Of a stretch of 64,000 bases of DNA, positions 20,509-32,618 are shown in pieces. Position numbers and translations under genes: made by a program. Positions within the stretch are counted from its first letter, which is position 1. Each line of letters starts with the position of its first letter. The stretch is from Rutpela maculata (taxonomy: Eukaryota > Arthropoda > Insecta > Coleoptera > Cerambycidae), in assembly GCA_936432065.2 (NCBI GenBank), contig OW386289.2, positions 20,480,277-20,544,276 on the forward strand. The letters run 5' to 3'. The notes under the pieces are model-generated. The model was not told where the DNA came from and searched no databases. It was given only the letters and a program-made list of their open reading frames with translations.

Positions 20509-21539
20509 CTTTGTCCACAACTATCAAATATTTTTGATTAAATTGTTTACTGAAGAAATTAATGAATGAAATAATTATATTATTGTTTTTAAATAATATG
20601 TAAAATTATTGTAAATAACATTGACGTATAAATTTAATTTGACAAGCCGTTCTTTTGACACATAACAGCCTACTCAATCAAATTTAATAACGAAATTGTA
20701 TGATAAAAAGAGTCTGTTTCTGAAAGCTAAATAAAGTTATCTATTCATAAATTTGATAATAACAGTAGGCCAGGCAACATAGGCCAAAAAAGGTGGTGTA
20801 GATGAAATAATTGTCGGAAAGATGGAAATCGTTTTAATCTCTTTATTTGCATGTAAAAGGAGTTTTTTGAAGTTTGCACCAATTTTCGGGTTGTGCTGTA
20901 TAAGAGGTGTCCCAAAAACCTCTACATTTTCTGACTTTTCAGTTTTTCACTAATAACTCCTAAAGGATGCACTTCTAAAAAATTTTTACTATTTTATAAA
21001 GTAAAGTACACAAAATTCTACATCCAATGAGCACCACATATTAGAAATTAAGTCAAGTGGTATGGACGATATGCATGCTCAAAGAACAACCATTTCTTTA
21101 TTTTTAAAAGAAAAACTTTTAAAATTCATTTCCGTTACGTAATAGTCATTTACGTAACCAGTTATGAAAAGAGTACTTTTACATGACGAATGTAATATTT
21201 GCCAATTACAATGAGTCAAGTAAAATTACTGTTTTCATAACATGTTAAGTACAAAATTTTATCTAACCCCGCTCTAAATTAGAAAAGAAATGACAATTTA
21301 TTTTAAATACTATTTTACAGTTCCCATCATAGCTACCGCTTGCAGCCGTACAAACAAATTCTGTGTTTATCGCTTTATCTGAGCGTTAGTATGGATTGAC
21401 GTTTGTATAAACAGACTTTACTTTGGTTCAGTTTTACGCCGTTCTTTCACAAGGAAGTATCTTGCTCGCTGTTCGCCGTTTTTCAAGATTTAGTTTTCAA
21501 TGCATTTCAGTGTGCGTTGTAGTGATATTTTGTGAAAAA

Positions 21540-23241
21540 TGATGGCGGAATCAGTGGTAGTTTACAAGGACAGGTGAGTAGGGATGGCAACGATGGTGTT
21601 CCATCTCAAAATATCGTCAATGTAGCGGCAAGATTGGCTATCTCATTTTTGCCAACCGAGAAACTAAGCCCAGGAAATGATTTTATTTTATTTTATATTT
21701 TATTTTAACGAAATTTATTTTAATGATTATTTATTTTTAACGATTTTATTTTATTTTTTATTTTAACGAAATTTTAAGTTAGAAAAAAACTTGTTATCTC
21801 GATTTCGTCAAAAAATGAGATAACCGGTGTTGCCGCTATATTGACGATATACAAGTTCCCTATAATAATACATAGGCTGAGGAAATGATGAGGAAATCAC
21901 CTAAATCTATTTTCTATGATTTGTTTGATCCAGTGAATACTCCGTCAAACATCGAAAGTGCTCTCTATGTGATTGACGGTCGATTCCTACTTCATCGAGT
22001 GGCGTGGGAGTTGAGAGAAAGGTTCTCTTCAGTTCTCAACAGATATGTAGATTATGTCAAAAAATACTTTGGGGTGCGATCAATCATAGTATTTGATGGC
22101 TATCCAGACGACCCTACAAAGAAAAGCACAAAATCTGCTGAGCGCCTTAGAAGGGACAAGTTTATTGCAGCCAACGTTGAATTTGACGAAACAATGTTTT
22201 TGACAATTTCAAAAGATAAATTTCTCTCGAATTAAGGGAACAAAAAACGATTCATCTCAATGCTGATTCGGAAATTTGTAGATGAAAACATCGCTGTAGA
22301 ACAAGCTGCAGAGGATGCCGACACAACCATTGTCAGAAGGGCTACAGAAAATTCTACACACTCCGAATGTCTGATTGTGGTAGGAGAAGGTATAGATCTT
22401 TTAGTACTTATTACTGCGTTAGCTCCTACTAGTGATCGGTTGTTTGTCATGAAGAATGGAAAAGGAAAGTCAGAGACCGTTTTCTATTCCCCGACACATG
22501 TCAAATAAAGTGAAGGAAAATATATTATTCCTTCACGCGTTCAGCGGATGCGATTCAACATCGGCTATTTTCAGACAGGGGAAGATGAAATTTGTAAAGC
22601 TACTCGAAAAAGATGAGGTACAAAGGACGGTCGAGATATTCAAAAACCTTGACGCGACTACAGATGAAATTGGTGCTGCTGGCGAAAAAGTAATTGCTGC
22701 TTTGTATGCTGGATCGCTTCTTCAATCTTGTTCTCTGAATGAGACACGCTTTAAACTGTTCAACAAATCCTTAGTACAGAATAATTTTAACTTGGCTACT
22801 CTTCCTCTAACTGAAGAAGCTGCTAGACTGCATTCAGTGAGGATTTTCCTACAAGTTAATTTTTGCAAGGGTCATTTGATGGACTCAGTTCACTGGGGTT
22901 GGAAGGTCACTAAGCATGGGCTACTCCCAGTGCCATCAACAGCCGAACAAGCCCCGCAGGAACTACTCAATAACACTGCGTACAAATGCTTAAAGAGGTG
23001 CCGAAATGCTTGTGGTTGCAGGAAGCAAGAAATGAAATGTTCTCCAATATGCTATAATTGCAGAGGTGCGTCCTGTACCAATACACCATCAGATGAAATT
23101 GATGACGAACTAAACTTCAATGACGATGAAGTAATACTACCTGACGATGATGACGAATTAGAAGACCTGGACGATGAGGACCATAAATTGGACCAATTGC
23201 TTCACTCAGCTTCTACTTCCAAACGCAGCAAACTTAACTGA
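21540..23241 (+). pseudogene. VIDGRF/HAxTGCDTTS-family protein with Cys-rich tail, two exons
   Basis: Exon 1 (ATG 21540, MMAESVVVYKDR) ends at donor GTGAGT (21576). Exon 2 likely starts at 21893, keeping frame into KSPKSIFYDLFDP. YVIDGRFLLHRVAW and IIVFDGYPDDPTKK follow, then ECLIVVGEGIDLLVLITAL, the hallmark LHAFSGCDSTSAIF, and a tail with CRNACGCRKQEMKCSPICYN and an acidic C-terminus. The acidic residues in VIDG, VFDGYPD, GEGIDLL and GCDSTS suggest a PIN/XPG-like nuclease, by inference only. A TAA at 22233-22235 and a frameshift near 22495 break it. A 240-bp inverted-repeat element sits in the intron. I know such proteins as multicopy in insects and cnidarians, without a settled role. Confidence 0.68.
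21611..21850. mobile_element. Intronic inverted-repeat element (MITE), 240 bp
   Basis: ATATCGTCAATGTAGCGGCAA on the left and TTGCCGCTATATTGACGATAT on the right are inverted ends, followed inward by an ATCTCATTTTT match. The inner part is TTTTATTTTA-rich. It lies wholly inside the intron of the family gene. Confidence 0.78.
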
Positions 23242-23415
23242 TGTTGTATTTACATAATTTTGTATACTCTACTTTTTTTGTTAATTACCCACACATCAAA
23301 ATTTACCATCAAAGCATTTTGTAATTTCAGTCGATTTTTAACGTTTTAATTACATATTTATAATCACAATATGCGCTTTTATTTTAAAATCCAGGAGTTC
23401 CCCAAGTAGCACTTT

Positions 23416-25967
23416 AAGTCAGAATTACGTAATGTAGCCCTTGTTTTGGTCCCGTTTTCCCGTTTAACCTAACCTAATTGACTTAAAATTTACGTAAAAT
23501 ATAAGTAAATGGGGAATGAGACGACGTCATGAATACCTCTTAAATAAGACTGCTCAGTTATAATGACCTATTGGTTATAGAACATATTTCCCTGAACAAG
23601 TAATTTAAACGTAAAAATTTTGTTTAATTCTCAGAAATAACTAATAAGATTTTATTTACAACAATAATGATTTACTTATAAGTCACGAAGCATAAGCAGC
23701 AAAGACATAACCAGAAACCATCAGACATCGGAGTAGCAGTGCATCATATAATGTCATACGTAGTTGTGAAATAATGTGTCCACTTCCCCTCTGTGTGTGT
23801 TTTTTACTGCCAATCAATTTTCATTGTAAATATATCCATTCTACCTCGGAATATTAAAGGGGCCTCAAGTATTTTACGTTTTTAAAGAAAAAAAACATTT
23901 TTTAGCTTAAATGTATTTTAAAAATATTTGTAAAAGCCTATTCAGTTGCCCGGCAGGACTTTCCTGGGGCATAAAATATTATAATATTGTACTTTGTATC
24001 TGTTAAATAACCTTATATTAATGATTTTTTTTCAATTAAATACTCATCAAAATTTCATTGTAAAATGGCCTCTTACAGCTGGTTGAAAAATATGGCGAAC
24101 ATAGTGCCATGCGACTTCGAAGTATTCTCTCCCAATATTTTAGGCCTCTTTGACGTTTTTCCTTGAGACGAAGTGTTAAAACTTATATTATTTACTTTAA
24201 AGTTAAATGGGACCAATATAGGTTAAAATAATTTTGTAGTCTTCAAAATTGTAAAGTCTTTAAAATTCATGCAGAACTAAATTGGTCATATTTCCCAAAT
24301 TAGGTTAGAGGATTCGGTAAATTGAGTGACGTCACTTCTGTTTCTAACCTCAAACTTCTTTGGCTGCAATTGTTTTGTGAGTTTGTGGTTTATTCCTTCA
24401 ATTTTCTCTTGTATTTTGTCAATAAAAATGGATGTGTTTTGTTTTGAATGTGAGAAAGTATTATCCAGCCAGTCAGCGTTAAATCGGCACAACAGAATTG
24501 TGTATAAATAAACAAATCCGACGTATTTATATCAAATCTACGGTGCCCAAAAGATACCTGTGCTTAGAGTGCAAATTGTGTTTTAACTTTAATAACGACT
24601 TGCGTTTGCATTTGATAGAAAAACACGATTACATCACAGATTCGGTGAATTTGGAATTTAAAAATATTTCAGGTAAAATAATTAATCTTTTGTTGGTTAG
24701 TTTAATACTTTATTTTTTATTTGAATAAATGTATTAACAGAAAATATATCATATGAAACTTGTTTTTTAATTCTTAATTACTACTTCCCCATCTATCAAC
24801 TTAAATTTGTTCATAGGTATAGGTTTAAACCTTCTATAGGGCCATAAACCATTTTTACAACTTCTCTTCAGTGAGTACATTCAGTAACACTGAATACAAT
24901 CCAAATAAAGTCAGTCACACTACTAACACTACTAAACTTCACTTAGCTTTTCATTCTGCAAACTAAGTACTGAAATCTAGAGAAAAAAAATAGTTATATT
25001 GTACTAAACTCTCTGAAAGATTAACAACTGTTTTACCTGATATAATGTAGTCATTACTTCGAATGCAAACAAGTCGGTAATAGAAAAGTTGAAATACAAT
25101 TACAAGTATCTTTAAGTACACCGCATATTCGATATAATTATAATTATGTCCTATTTGCTTATGCACTTTTCAGCTGTGCCGACTAAAGGTTGACTGGCTG
25201 TAGAATACTTTCTCGCATTTAAAACAAAACACCTCCAATTTTATTTTTAAAAACACGAAAACAGAAAACCCAAACAACAAAATAAATTGCTACAAATTAG
25301 GACATTATCCCTCTAATAAAGTACAGTTGACACTGGGAAGAGCATCAACATAAAACAATCATTATAGTCCTTTGAAGTAATTTAGACAATGAAAACGTAA
25401 TTTTGCTTTGCAGGGAAGGGACCTAATTCTATTTTTTAAGTAAAAATAACTTTCAGGACATTTTATGAAGTAATATTTGCCTTTAGGTTAAACACATATG
25501 CTAGGTTAGTGGAGAAGTAAAATAGGGTAAATTTTACCTAAAATTGGAACTAGTTGTGACCATGAAGTTAAAGTTATAACCTAAATCTGACTACAAGGAC
25601 AAGACAAAACTCAGGTTATACTCGCGTAAAAAATTGGTAAAATTTCCCTGTTTTTATTCAGACAAAAGACAGCGACTCCAAGGTTAATAATTTAGTCTAA
25701 AATTATATAATATTTTCTTACACATAGACCTCAATATGCACTTTAACTTTAGAGTTAAATTTTAAGGAACAGTAAATTACACTAAAGTCAATGTGACTTT
25801 ATCAGGCATTTCAGAAGAAAATATTACCTAAATATTGCTTACTAAATTACTATTAAGTCCATATACCTTCAAAGTTGAAAGCAATGGTTGCGATTACGTT
25901 ATATCAACTATCTTAGGTTAATGTGGCTTTAAACTGGTAATATAAACTAATTGTGCTGCTTGGGTCA
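23416..25967. repeat. Compound repeat, U+Z, copy 2 (uninterrupted)
   Basis: The U part (23416-23985) matches 19861-20390. The Z part (about 23975-25967) matches 26590-32460 once three insertions are removed from the latter. The Z part contains a zinc-finger exon. The far end is TGCTTGGGT in both copies. It lies inside the 6.1-kb inverted-repeat element. Confidence 0.8.
24428..24672 (+). pseudogene. C2H2 zinc-finger exon in the Z repeat, copy 2
   Basis: ATG 24428 opens MDVFCFECEKVLSSQSALNR, a C2H2 finger start, and stops at 24509-24511. A second finger, YLCLECKLCFNFNNDLRLHL followed by IEKH, lies in another frame to a donor-like AG/GTAAAA at 24672. The ancestral exon probably coded two fingers and was spliced onward. 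The stop and the shift make it inactive. The paralogue at 27049-27292 shares the layout. Confidence 0.6.
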
Positions 25968-27048
25968 CCACCAAGTATTGACCACGATAAGTATTGACCA
26001 GTTAACTTTGATACACGGTATAATATTATAGGATATTCCCATATTACATTATATATTTCATATATTACATTTTACGTTGCGAAAATATGTAAAAAACACA
26101 CTATCGTCGTTTTTTGACTTCGCATATCTTCCTAATGACTTTGCACATTTTAAAGTATATGGTACACATTCGACGTAGAATCTTATGTACTTTAATTTAT
26201 AAAAGAATAAAATTTTTCGAGAAATGCATAATTTAGGAGTTATTGGTAAAAAACTGAAAAAAGTCCTAAAATACCGAGGTTTTTGGGACGCCCGTCATAC
26301 AGCACAATCAGAAATTTGGTGCAAACTTTAAAAAAAACCTTGTTACACGTAAATAAAAAGATCAAAAGCATTTCCAGCTTTCCGACAATTAATTCGCCCA
26401 CAAACCCCATGTTGCCTGGCCTATAACATTTTTCACACAATTGTAGCTATGACAGTTAACGAATACTCCATTTAACGTTTCAGAAACTGGCCATAGATTC
26501 TACTAAAAAGTTGCGAGATTGCACTCAAATTGAAGAAGTACCTGCCCATGACTTCTTATAAACAACTGACTTAATAGTCGTGGACAAAATACAATAATAT
26601 TGTACTTGATATCTGTTAAATAACCCTAACGATTTTTTTCAATTTGTCACTCATCAAAATTTCATTAGAAAATGGCCTCCTACAGCTTGTTGAAAAATAT
26701 GGCGAACATAGTACCGCGCTACTTCAAAATATTCTTTCCCAATATTTTTGACCTTGCAAACGTTTTTCTTTCAGTCGAAATGTTAAAACTTATATTATTG
26801 ACTTTAAAGTTAAATGGGACCAATATAGGTTAAAACAATTTTGTAGTCTTCAAAATTGTAAAGTCTTTAAAGTTTTTGTAGAACTAAATTGGTCATATTT
26901 CCCAGTCCAGGTTAGAGAAGGCGCTAAATTGAGCATCTCGTTCCGTGTCGTCACTTCTGTTTCTAACCTCAAATTTATTTGGCTGCATTTTGTTGTTTTG
27001 TGAGTTTGAGGTTTATTCGTTTAACTGTCTTGTATTTTAACAGTAAAG

Positions 27049-27292
27049 ATGGGTGTGTTTTGTTTTGAATGTGACAAAGTATTCTCCAGCCAGCCAGCAT
27101 TAAATCGGCACAACAGAATTTTGCATAAATACACAAATCCGACGTAATTATATCGAATATTCAGTGCCCAAAAGATGCTTGTGCTTAAAGTGCAAATTGT
27201 ATTTTAACTTTAATAATAATGTTTTGCGTTTGCATTTTAAAGAAAATGAACACATCACGGATTCAGTGAATTTGAATTTAAATACATTTCAG
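27049..27292 (+). pseudogene. C2H2 zinc-finger exon in the Z repeat, copy 1
   Basis: MGVFCFECDKVFSSQPALNR followed by HNRILHKYTNPT encodes a complete finger (Cys2 His2) before a stop. The second finger, CLKCKLYFNFNNN, lies in another frame and has lost its last His. The donor seen in the other copy is changed to AGTTAAAA. Finger 1 is better preserved here than in copy 2. Confidence 0.6.
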
Positions 27293-28397
27293 TTAAAATA
27301 AGTAATCTTTTGGTTAGCTAGTTATCTTTTAATACTTTATTTTTTATTTGAATAAATGTATTAACATATATAGAGGAGCGAAAAAGAGGTAAAATTGTGT
27401 CGTTTTTTTTTATGAGCTTAGAACAAGATCAGACACAGTGGGTATTACCAACAACATAATTTTACACATAAAAACACAAAATACGACATTTTTTAGAGGT
27501 CACAGATATTCTTACTTAAAAAAAAGTGTAAAATTTAATTTTTTTTTAAATCATGTTTTTTTGTACATCCATTGCCATATCTCAAAAATGAATTAAGCTA
27601 TCGATGTGAATTTTTTTTTGTTAGAAAACACACACTTAAGCGCTTCTCTCTAATCATAGGATTACTAATAAAAAAAAAAGTGAACATGCCAAAAACGTAG
27701 ATGACCCTGAAAGTTTAGAGAATACGCCATCAAATTTTCACTAAGCAAGGAACTTTTTTGTTTTTGAAAATTTTGTGTAACATGCTGTGAAGAAAATGAA
27801 GTCAATAGACTAAAAAAGTTTTTAGAAAAAAAATATTTTCATTATTAGCAATAGTTTGCTAGTTACGAATTTTTTAGTATGGAGGAATTGTTGAAGCGTA
27901 TTCGCGCCGTACTTAAGAATAATAATGATTATGTATTGTGTGTAACGGAACTTTTCATTATTACTTTTTTATGTTTAGGACTGTTTTATCACGTTTTAGG
28001 ATCTGAAAGGATAACTTATTTTTTCCAGTAGCACATTAAGGACTAAGGTTGAACGCAAAAAGGAATTAAAAATCTTAAATGGAGTATGCATTGCATTGGG
28101 ATCTCGGAAACGGTGAAAAATAATATTGTAGTAAAATGGGAAAAATGTTGTGCAACTAGGGGGGCTAATAAAATCCCATAAACAGAAATTTAGGAAAACT
28201 AATAATTTTGGAGTGTTTTGATAAAAAGTAAACTATCGAGTTTTCCTTTTTTTGCGTTATTATTGGAGCTAAATAAAAAAAAACAGTTTTTTAAAGCACG
28301 TGGCAATCTTAATATTTGTATCCGACATTTCCTGTGTCAGAAACTCTCTGTCCGAAACTCCCATGCATTGCATTTTTACCCTAGATCCACACAATAA

Positions 28398-28677
28398 CAC
28401 AGGTCTACAAAAAAAAAATTCTGCTCCAAGGACTAAACCTATCATGCCTTAAGTATTTTTGTGTGCTGAATCCAAATTTTCCACTTAGATTTCGAGCAAA
28501 CGTCAAAAATTGTTAAAAAAATCGTATTTTGACGATAAAAACCGGGATTTACTCGAAATCTACGCGGTAGAAAATTTTTTTAATAGAAAATTCAGATTCA
28601 GCACACAAAAATACTTAAGGCAGGATAGGTTTAGTCCTTGGAGCAGAATTTTTTTTTTTTTTTTTGTTAGACCTGTG
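28398..28677. mobile_element. Foldback element, CACAGG family, copy 1
   Basis: The ends are CACAGGTCTACAAAAAAA and its mirror TTTTGTTAGACCTGTG. The arms (about 100 bp) share TTCTGCTCCAAGGACTAAAC, TGCCTTAAGTATTTTTGTG and GTGCTGAATC. The centre is short, so the single strand would fold into a near-complete hairpin. Confidence 0.82.
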
Positions 28678-28935
28678 AATTGAGTAAACGTGTTATTTTC
28701 GCCTAAATTAGGTAACAAAAACTCTAAACCCCGTTTCCATGGCTTGTGCACAAGTTTATCGTTTTCCTCTATTACTACGCCACATAAAATTCACTCCATT
28801 TTACAATGAAACTTAGATTGCTTTTTATCTTAAATATTTTTTAAGCAGATAATCCACGCACAATTCGCACAATGACCATACGTTCTACAATATAATACAA
28901 GTGGCAATAAGAGAAAGAATATCGTTACACATTTT

Positions 28936-29592
28936 ACTTCCACATCCAGTGGAAATATAGTATGGACAAAAATCTTTTTGATAATTTTTATTGTCCAAAT
29001 AGGCTTAGAATGTCATGAAACGTCGAGATTTTAAGTTTGAAAGAGAAAAAAAATTTCTGTCTGTCTGTCGGTCTGTCTGTAACTTTTTTTGTGCGTACGA
29101 TTACTCTGAAACCATTTAAGATATTGACTTGAAATTTGGTACACGTACCATGTATTTTAACGAGATCTGGAATTCGGGGTAAATGAAGGTAAATTGGCAA
29201 ATCAAGCAAGTAAGAGTCCGTAAAACTGGTATTTAGTATATATAAGAGAAGCTAAGCTCTCAAAATTTTTTTTGGCATTAACCACCTCCATTACCAACTC
29301 CCACCCCATTATTCAAGGGGGCGAAAAAAATAAAATTGTCATTTAGTGTGTGTACAAGAACCAAAGGCCTCAAAATTTTTTTTACTTTATCCACCACTAC
29401 TACCATTCCCCTTCCACCACCCTCAGCCCCACTACCGATGTGACATATCGATTTATAGGTTTTTGGGGTAGACGATTTCAAATATTATATTATTAAAGTT
29501 CCATAAAAAATTATTTCCACATTCAAATTTTTTTCGTTCTGAGAGACTTGGATAGAAAATCTGGATGTGGAAGTAGTGATTCCTTGGGCAGC
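28936..29592 (+). repeat. Dispersed ~640-bp repeat, copy 1
   Basis: It starts ACTTCCACATCCAGTGGAA (a small hairpin) and ends GGATGTGGAAGTAGTGATTC. It contains a CTGT/CGGT tract and TTGAAATTTGGTACAC. Copies 2 and 3 are at 31405-32035 and 38968-39612, all in the same orientation. Confidence 0.82.
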
Positions 29593-30693
29593 GTTTTGTA
29601 ATTTGACCTTCGACGAAAACGAATAACGTTGATAGTACACCGCCCTGAGACTGGTTAGTTTTAATGGACGTGGGCGTATTAATACTCAATTTCTGCAATT
29701 CGCGCGCTCTAAAAAAATTCACTGTACCTAAACTATAAAAAACACAGTAAAAATTATGCTATCAAAAACTTTTTAGGTCTTTTGGCTTTATTTTCTTCGC
29801 AGCATGTTATACAAAATTTCCAAAAACAAAAAAATTTGTAGCTTAGTGAAAATTTGATTGCGTATTTTCTGAACTTTCAAGGTTATCTAAGTTTTTAACA
29901 AGCTTAAAAATGTTTTAATTAACAATACTATACACAGATAGAAGCGCTTAAGTGTGTGTTTTATAACAAAAAAAAGTTCATGTGGATAGCTCCATTCGTT
30001 TTTGAGTTATGGTATTAGATGTTCAAAAAAACATGATTAAAAAAAAAAAAATTCACACCTTTTTAAAAATAACAATGTCCGTGACCACTAAAAAATGTCG
30101 TATTTCATGATTTCTAATGAACATCGACCTACTTAACGAAATGATATATATCTCAGTTTGTTCTAAGATTAAAAAAAAAACTCGAGAAGGAAGTGACTTT
30201 TCCCACTAATAATAAAGCACATAAAAACATGGTTTTTTTAATTCCATATTACTACTCCATCTATCAACTTAAATTCGTTTACAGGTAGGTGTAGGTTTGA
30301 ACCTCCTAGGTGGGCCGTAAATCATTTTTACAACTTCTCTTAAGTAATTACATTCAGGAACACTGAATACAATCCAAATAAAGTCGTTCGGTTACACTAC
30401 TGAACTTCACTTTGCTTTTCATTTGCAAGCTAAGCACTGAAATTTTGAAAAAAACAGTTATAATCCACTACTACTACTACTACTATTATCTAAAAGGTTT
30501 TTACCTGATATAATGTAGTCATCCTTCGAATACAAACAAGTCGATAATAGAAAAGTTGAAATTCAATTACAAGTATCTTTAGAGCACTGCATATTCGATC
30601 AAATTATATGTCCTATTTGCTTATGCACTTTTCAGTTGTATTGACTAAAGGTTGGCTGGCTATAGAATACTTTCTCGCATTTAAAACAAATCA

Positions 30694-31078
30694 AATCAAA
30701 ATATACTTTATTGTTCAGAAGAAGGAGTTTCTCATTAACAAAGTAAATAAGCATAGGTACATAGCATATATAGTTAACAACAGTGCACCTACATTACATA
30801 AATACAAAACAGATTACATATAAATTTTAATACAATAATTATAATAGCTATAATAGCTAATGTAAAAGTCAGAAAGGATAAAAATAAGATAGTTAATATC
30901 TAATTAGAATTTGTCATTATAGTACTCGTCCAAATTATAATAATTAACAGGCTTTTAACCGCCTTTCTGAAGTTTGTATTTGAGCTCATATCTTTAATAT
31001 TATTTGGTAAGTGATTGAACATCTTATAGCCATTGTAAATAATTGAGTCTTTGACTAGGGTGGAACTGGGAAGACCTC
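30694..31078 (-). pseudogene. 3' end of a non-LTR retrotransposon (RT C-terminus)
   Basis: The minus-strand frame reads RGLPSSTLVKDSIIYNGYKM, then FNHLPNNIKDMSSN and FRKAVKSLLI, the last conserved block of CR1/Jockey-type ORF2. The 3' tail is a TTTGA repeat (30694-30706 region). The insertion is absent from the other Z copy, so both ends are known to a few bases. It is heavily 5'-truncated. Confidence 0.78.
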
Positions 31079-31404
31079 TATTTTTATTCTTAAAAACGAG
31101 AACAGAAAAACCCAAATCAAAATAAATTGCTGCTAATAGTAGTACTACAAATTAGGACACTATCCCATCATTAAAGTAAAGTAGTAAAGAACTAACTTTT
31201 GACAGTGGGAGGAGCATCAATATAAAACAATTATTATAATCTTTTCAAGTAATTTAGACAATGAAAACGTCATTTTGCCTTCCTGGGAAGAGACCTAATT
31301 CTATTTTGAAGTAAAAATAACTACCAGGACATTTTATGAAGTAATATTTACCTTTAGGTCAAACACACAAGCTAGGTTAGTGGGGAAGTAAAATTAAAGT
31401 AAAT

Positions 31405-32035
31405 TACTTCCACATCCAGTGGAAGTATAGTAACGACAAAAAAATTTTTAAAAATTTTTATTGTTCAAATAGGCTTAGAATTTCATGAAACGTCGAGATT
31501 TTAAGTTTGAGTGGAAACAAATTTCTGTCTGTCTGTCTGTAACTTTTTTTTGTGCGCACGTTTACTCTGGAACTGTTTAAGATATTGACTTGAAATTTGG
31601 TACACATATGTACTTTAGCGTGATCTGGAATTAGATTATATCTTGTTCCGTCGAAGGGTTGGGGGGTAAATAGGTAAATCAAGCAGGTAAGAGTCCATAC
31701 AATTGGTATTTAGTATATACAAGAGAAGCTAAGGTGTCAAAAAAATTTTTGGCATTAGCCACCCCCATTACCACCCCCACCCATTATTAAAGGGGATGAC
31801 AAAAAATTGTGATTTAGTGTATGTACAAGAACCAGGAACCTCAAAATATTTTTTTACTTCATCCACCCCCTATCACCACCCCCACCCCACTACCGATGTG
31901 GGGTATCGTTTTATGGGTTTTTGGGGTAGAAGATTTCAAATATTATATTATTATTTCCACATACAAAATTTTTTCGTTGTGAGTGACTTGGTTAGAGAAT
32001 TTGGATGTGGAAGTAGTGATTCCTTGGGCAGCGGT
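31405..32035 (+). repeat. Dispersed ~640-bp repeat, copy 2
   Basis: This is the same sequence family as 28936-29592. Because it interrupts the Z repeat, the insertion limits are visible: it begins at ACTTCC after GTAAA and runs past GGATGTGGAAGTAGTGATTC to about GGGCAGCGG. The true 3' end therefore lies beyond the GGATGTGG motif. Confidence 0.85.
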
Positions 32036-32534
32036 TTTTTACCTAAAATTGGAAGTAATTGTGACCATGAGGTTAAAATTTTAACTTAAATCTGACTACA
32101 CTACACGGACAAGAAAAACATGTTAAAAATTGGTAAAATTTCCCTGTTTCTATTCAGACAATTTAATAATTTAGTCTAAAATTATGTAATATCTTCTTAC
32201 ACATAGACCTCAATATGCACTTTTACTTTATAGTTAAATTTTAAGGAACAATAACGTAAATATTTTTTGTAAATTACACTAGAGTCAATGTGATTTTATC
32301 AGGCATTTGTTAAGAAAATATTACCTAAATATTGCTTGATAAATTACTATTAAGTCCTTATGCCTTCAAGGTTGAAAGTAATGGTTGCAATTACATTATA
32401 TCAACGATCTTAGGTTATTGTGGCTTTAAACTGGTAAAATAAACTTGTGTTGCTTGGGTTGGGAAATTAGCTCCCAGGAAAATCACAAGCTTTGTAAAAA
32501 GTTTTGGAATCCTGAACAAAAATTAGTTGTAGGA

Positions 32535-32612
32535 TAATTCACAAAAGATCTTTTAGGTCTAGGTGAAGTAGGTCCAACTCCGGGCCAAGCGATCCGTTAA
32601 ACAATCTACACA
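32535..32612. repeat. Dispersed repeat, inverted copy at 36737-36830
   Basis: AATTCACAAAAGATCTTTTA, then GTCTAGGTGAAG and CGTTAAACAATCTACA match the reverse complement of 36737-36830 with an internal length difference. Confidence 0.6.
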
Positions 32613-32618
32613 ATCTAC

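Larger units (their letters stand above)
20509..26590 (+). mobile_element. ~6.1-kb inverted-repeat element carrying a VIDGRF/HAxTGCDTTS-family gene
   Basis: Left arm 20509-21080 and right arm 26080-26590 are inverted copies. Shared landmarks are TTTGTCCACRACTAT at the outer ends, AGGCCAGGCAACAT, ATTGTCGGAAAG, AAGTTTGCACCAA, GTGCTGTAT, GTCCCAAAAACCTC and AATAACTCCTAAA. Between them lie a two-exon pseudogene (21540-23241) and a second copy of the compound repeat (23416-25967), which is probably a later insertion. The whole block splits another compound-repeat copy. No known transposase motif is visible. The superfamily is unassigned and its ends are defined to within about 20 bases. Confidence 0.65.
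27373..30210. mobile_element. ~2.8-kb element with ~460-bp inverted terminal repeats
   Basis: The limits come from comparison with the uninterrupted Z copy. Left 27373-27850 and right 29750-30210 are inverted: CTTAGAACAA, TACGACATTTTTTAG, ACACACTTAAGCGCTTC, CAATCAAATTTTCACTAAG-like and AACATGCTG blocks recur in mirrored order. The inside has no transposase frame and holds two other repeats (28398-28677 and 28936-29592). It is probably a non-autonomous, foldback-type element. Confidence 0.72.
26590..32460. repeat. Compound repeat, Z part, copy 1 (interrupted)
   Basis: It starts near AATAATATTGTAC and ends at TGCTTGGGT, like copy 2. Comparison gives three insertions absent from copy 2: about 27373-30210, 30694-31078 and 31405-32035. 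Confidence 0.78.

Noticed and set aside
19861..23985. Direct repeats 19861-20390 and 23416-23985 as LTRs of a retrotransposon
   Set aside because: They do not begin TG or end CA, there is no primer-binding site or polypurine tract, and the sequence between them has no gag-pol. Copy 2 runs on into the Z repeat, so they are parts of a larger dispersed repeat.
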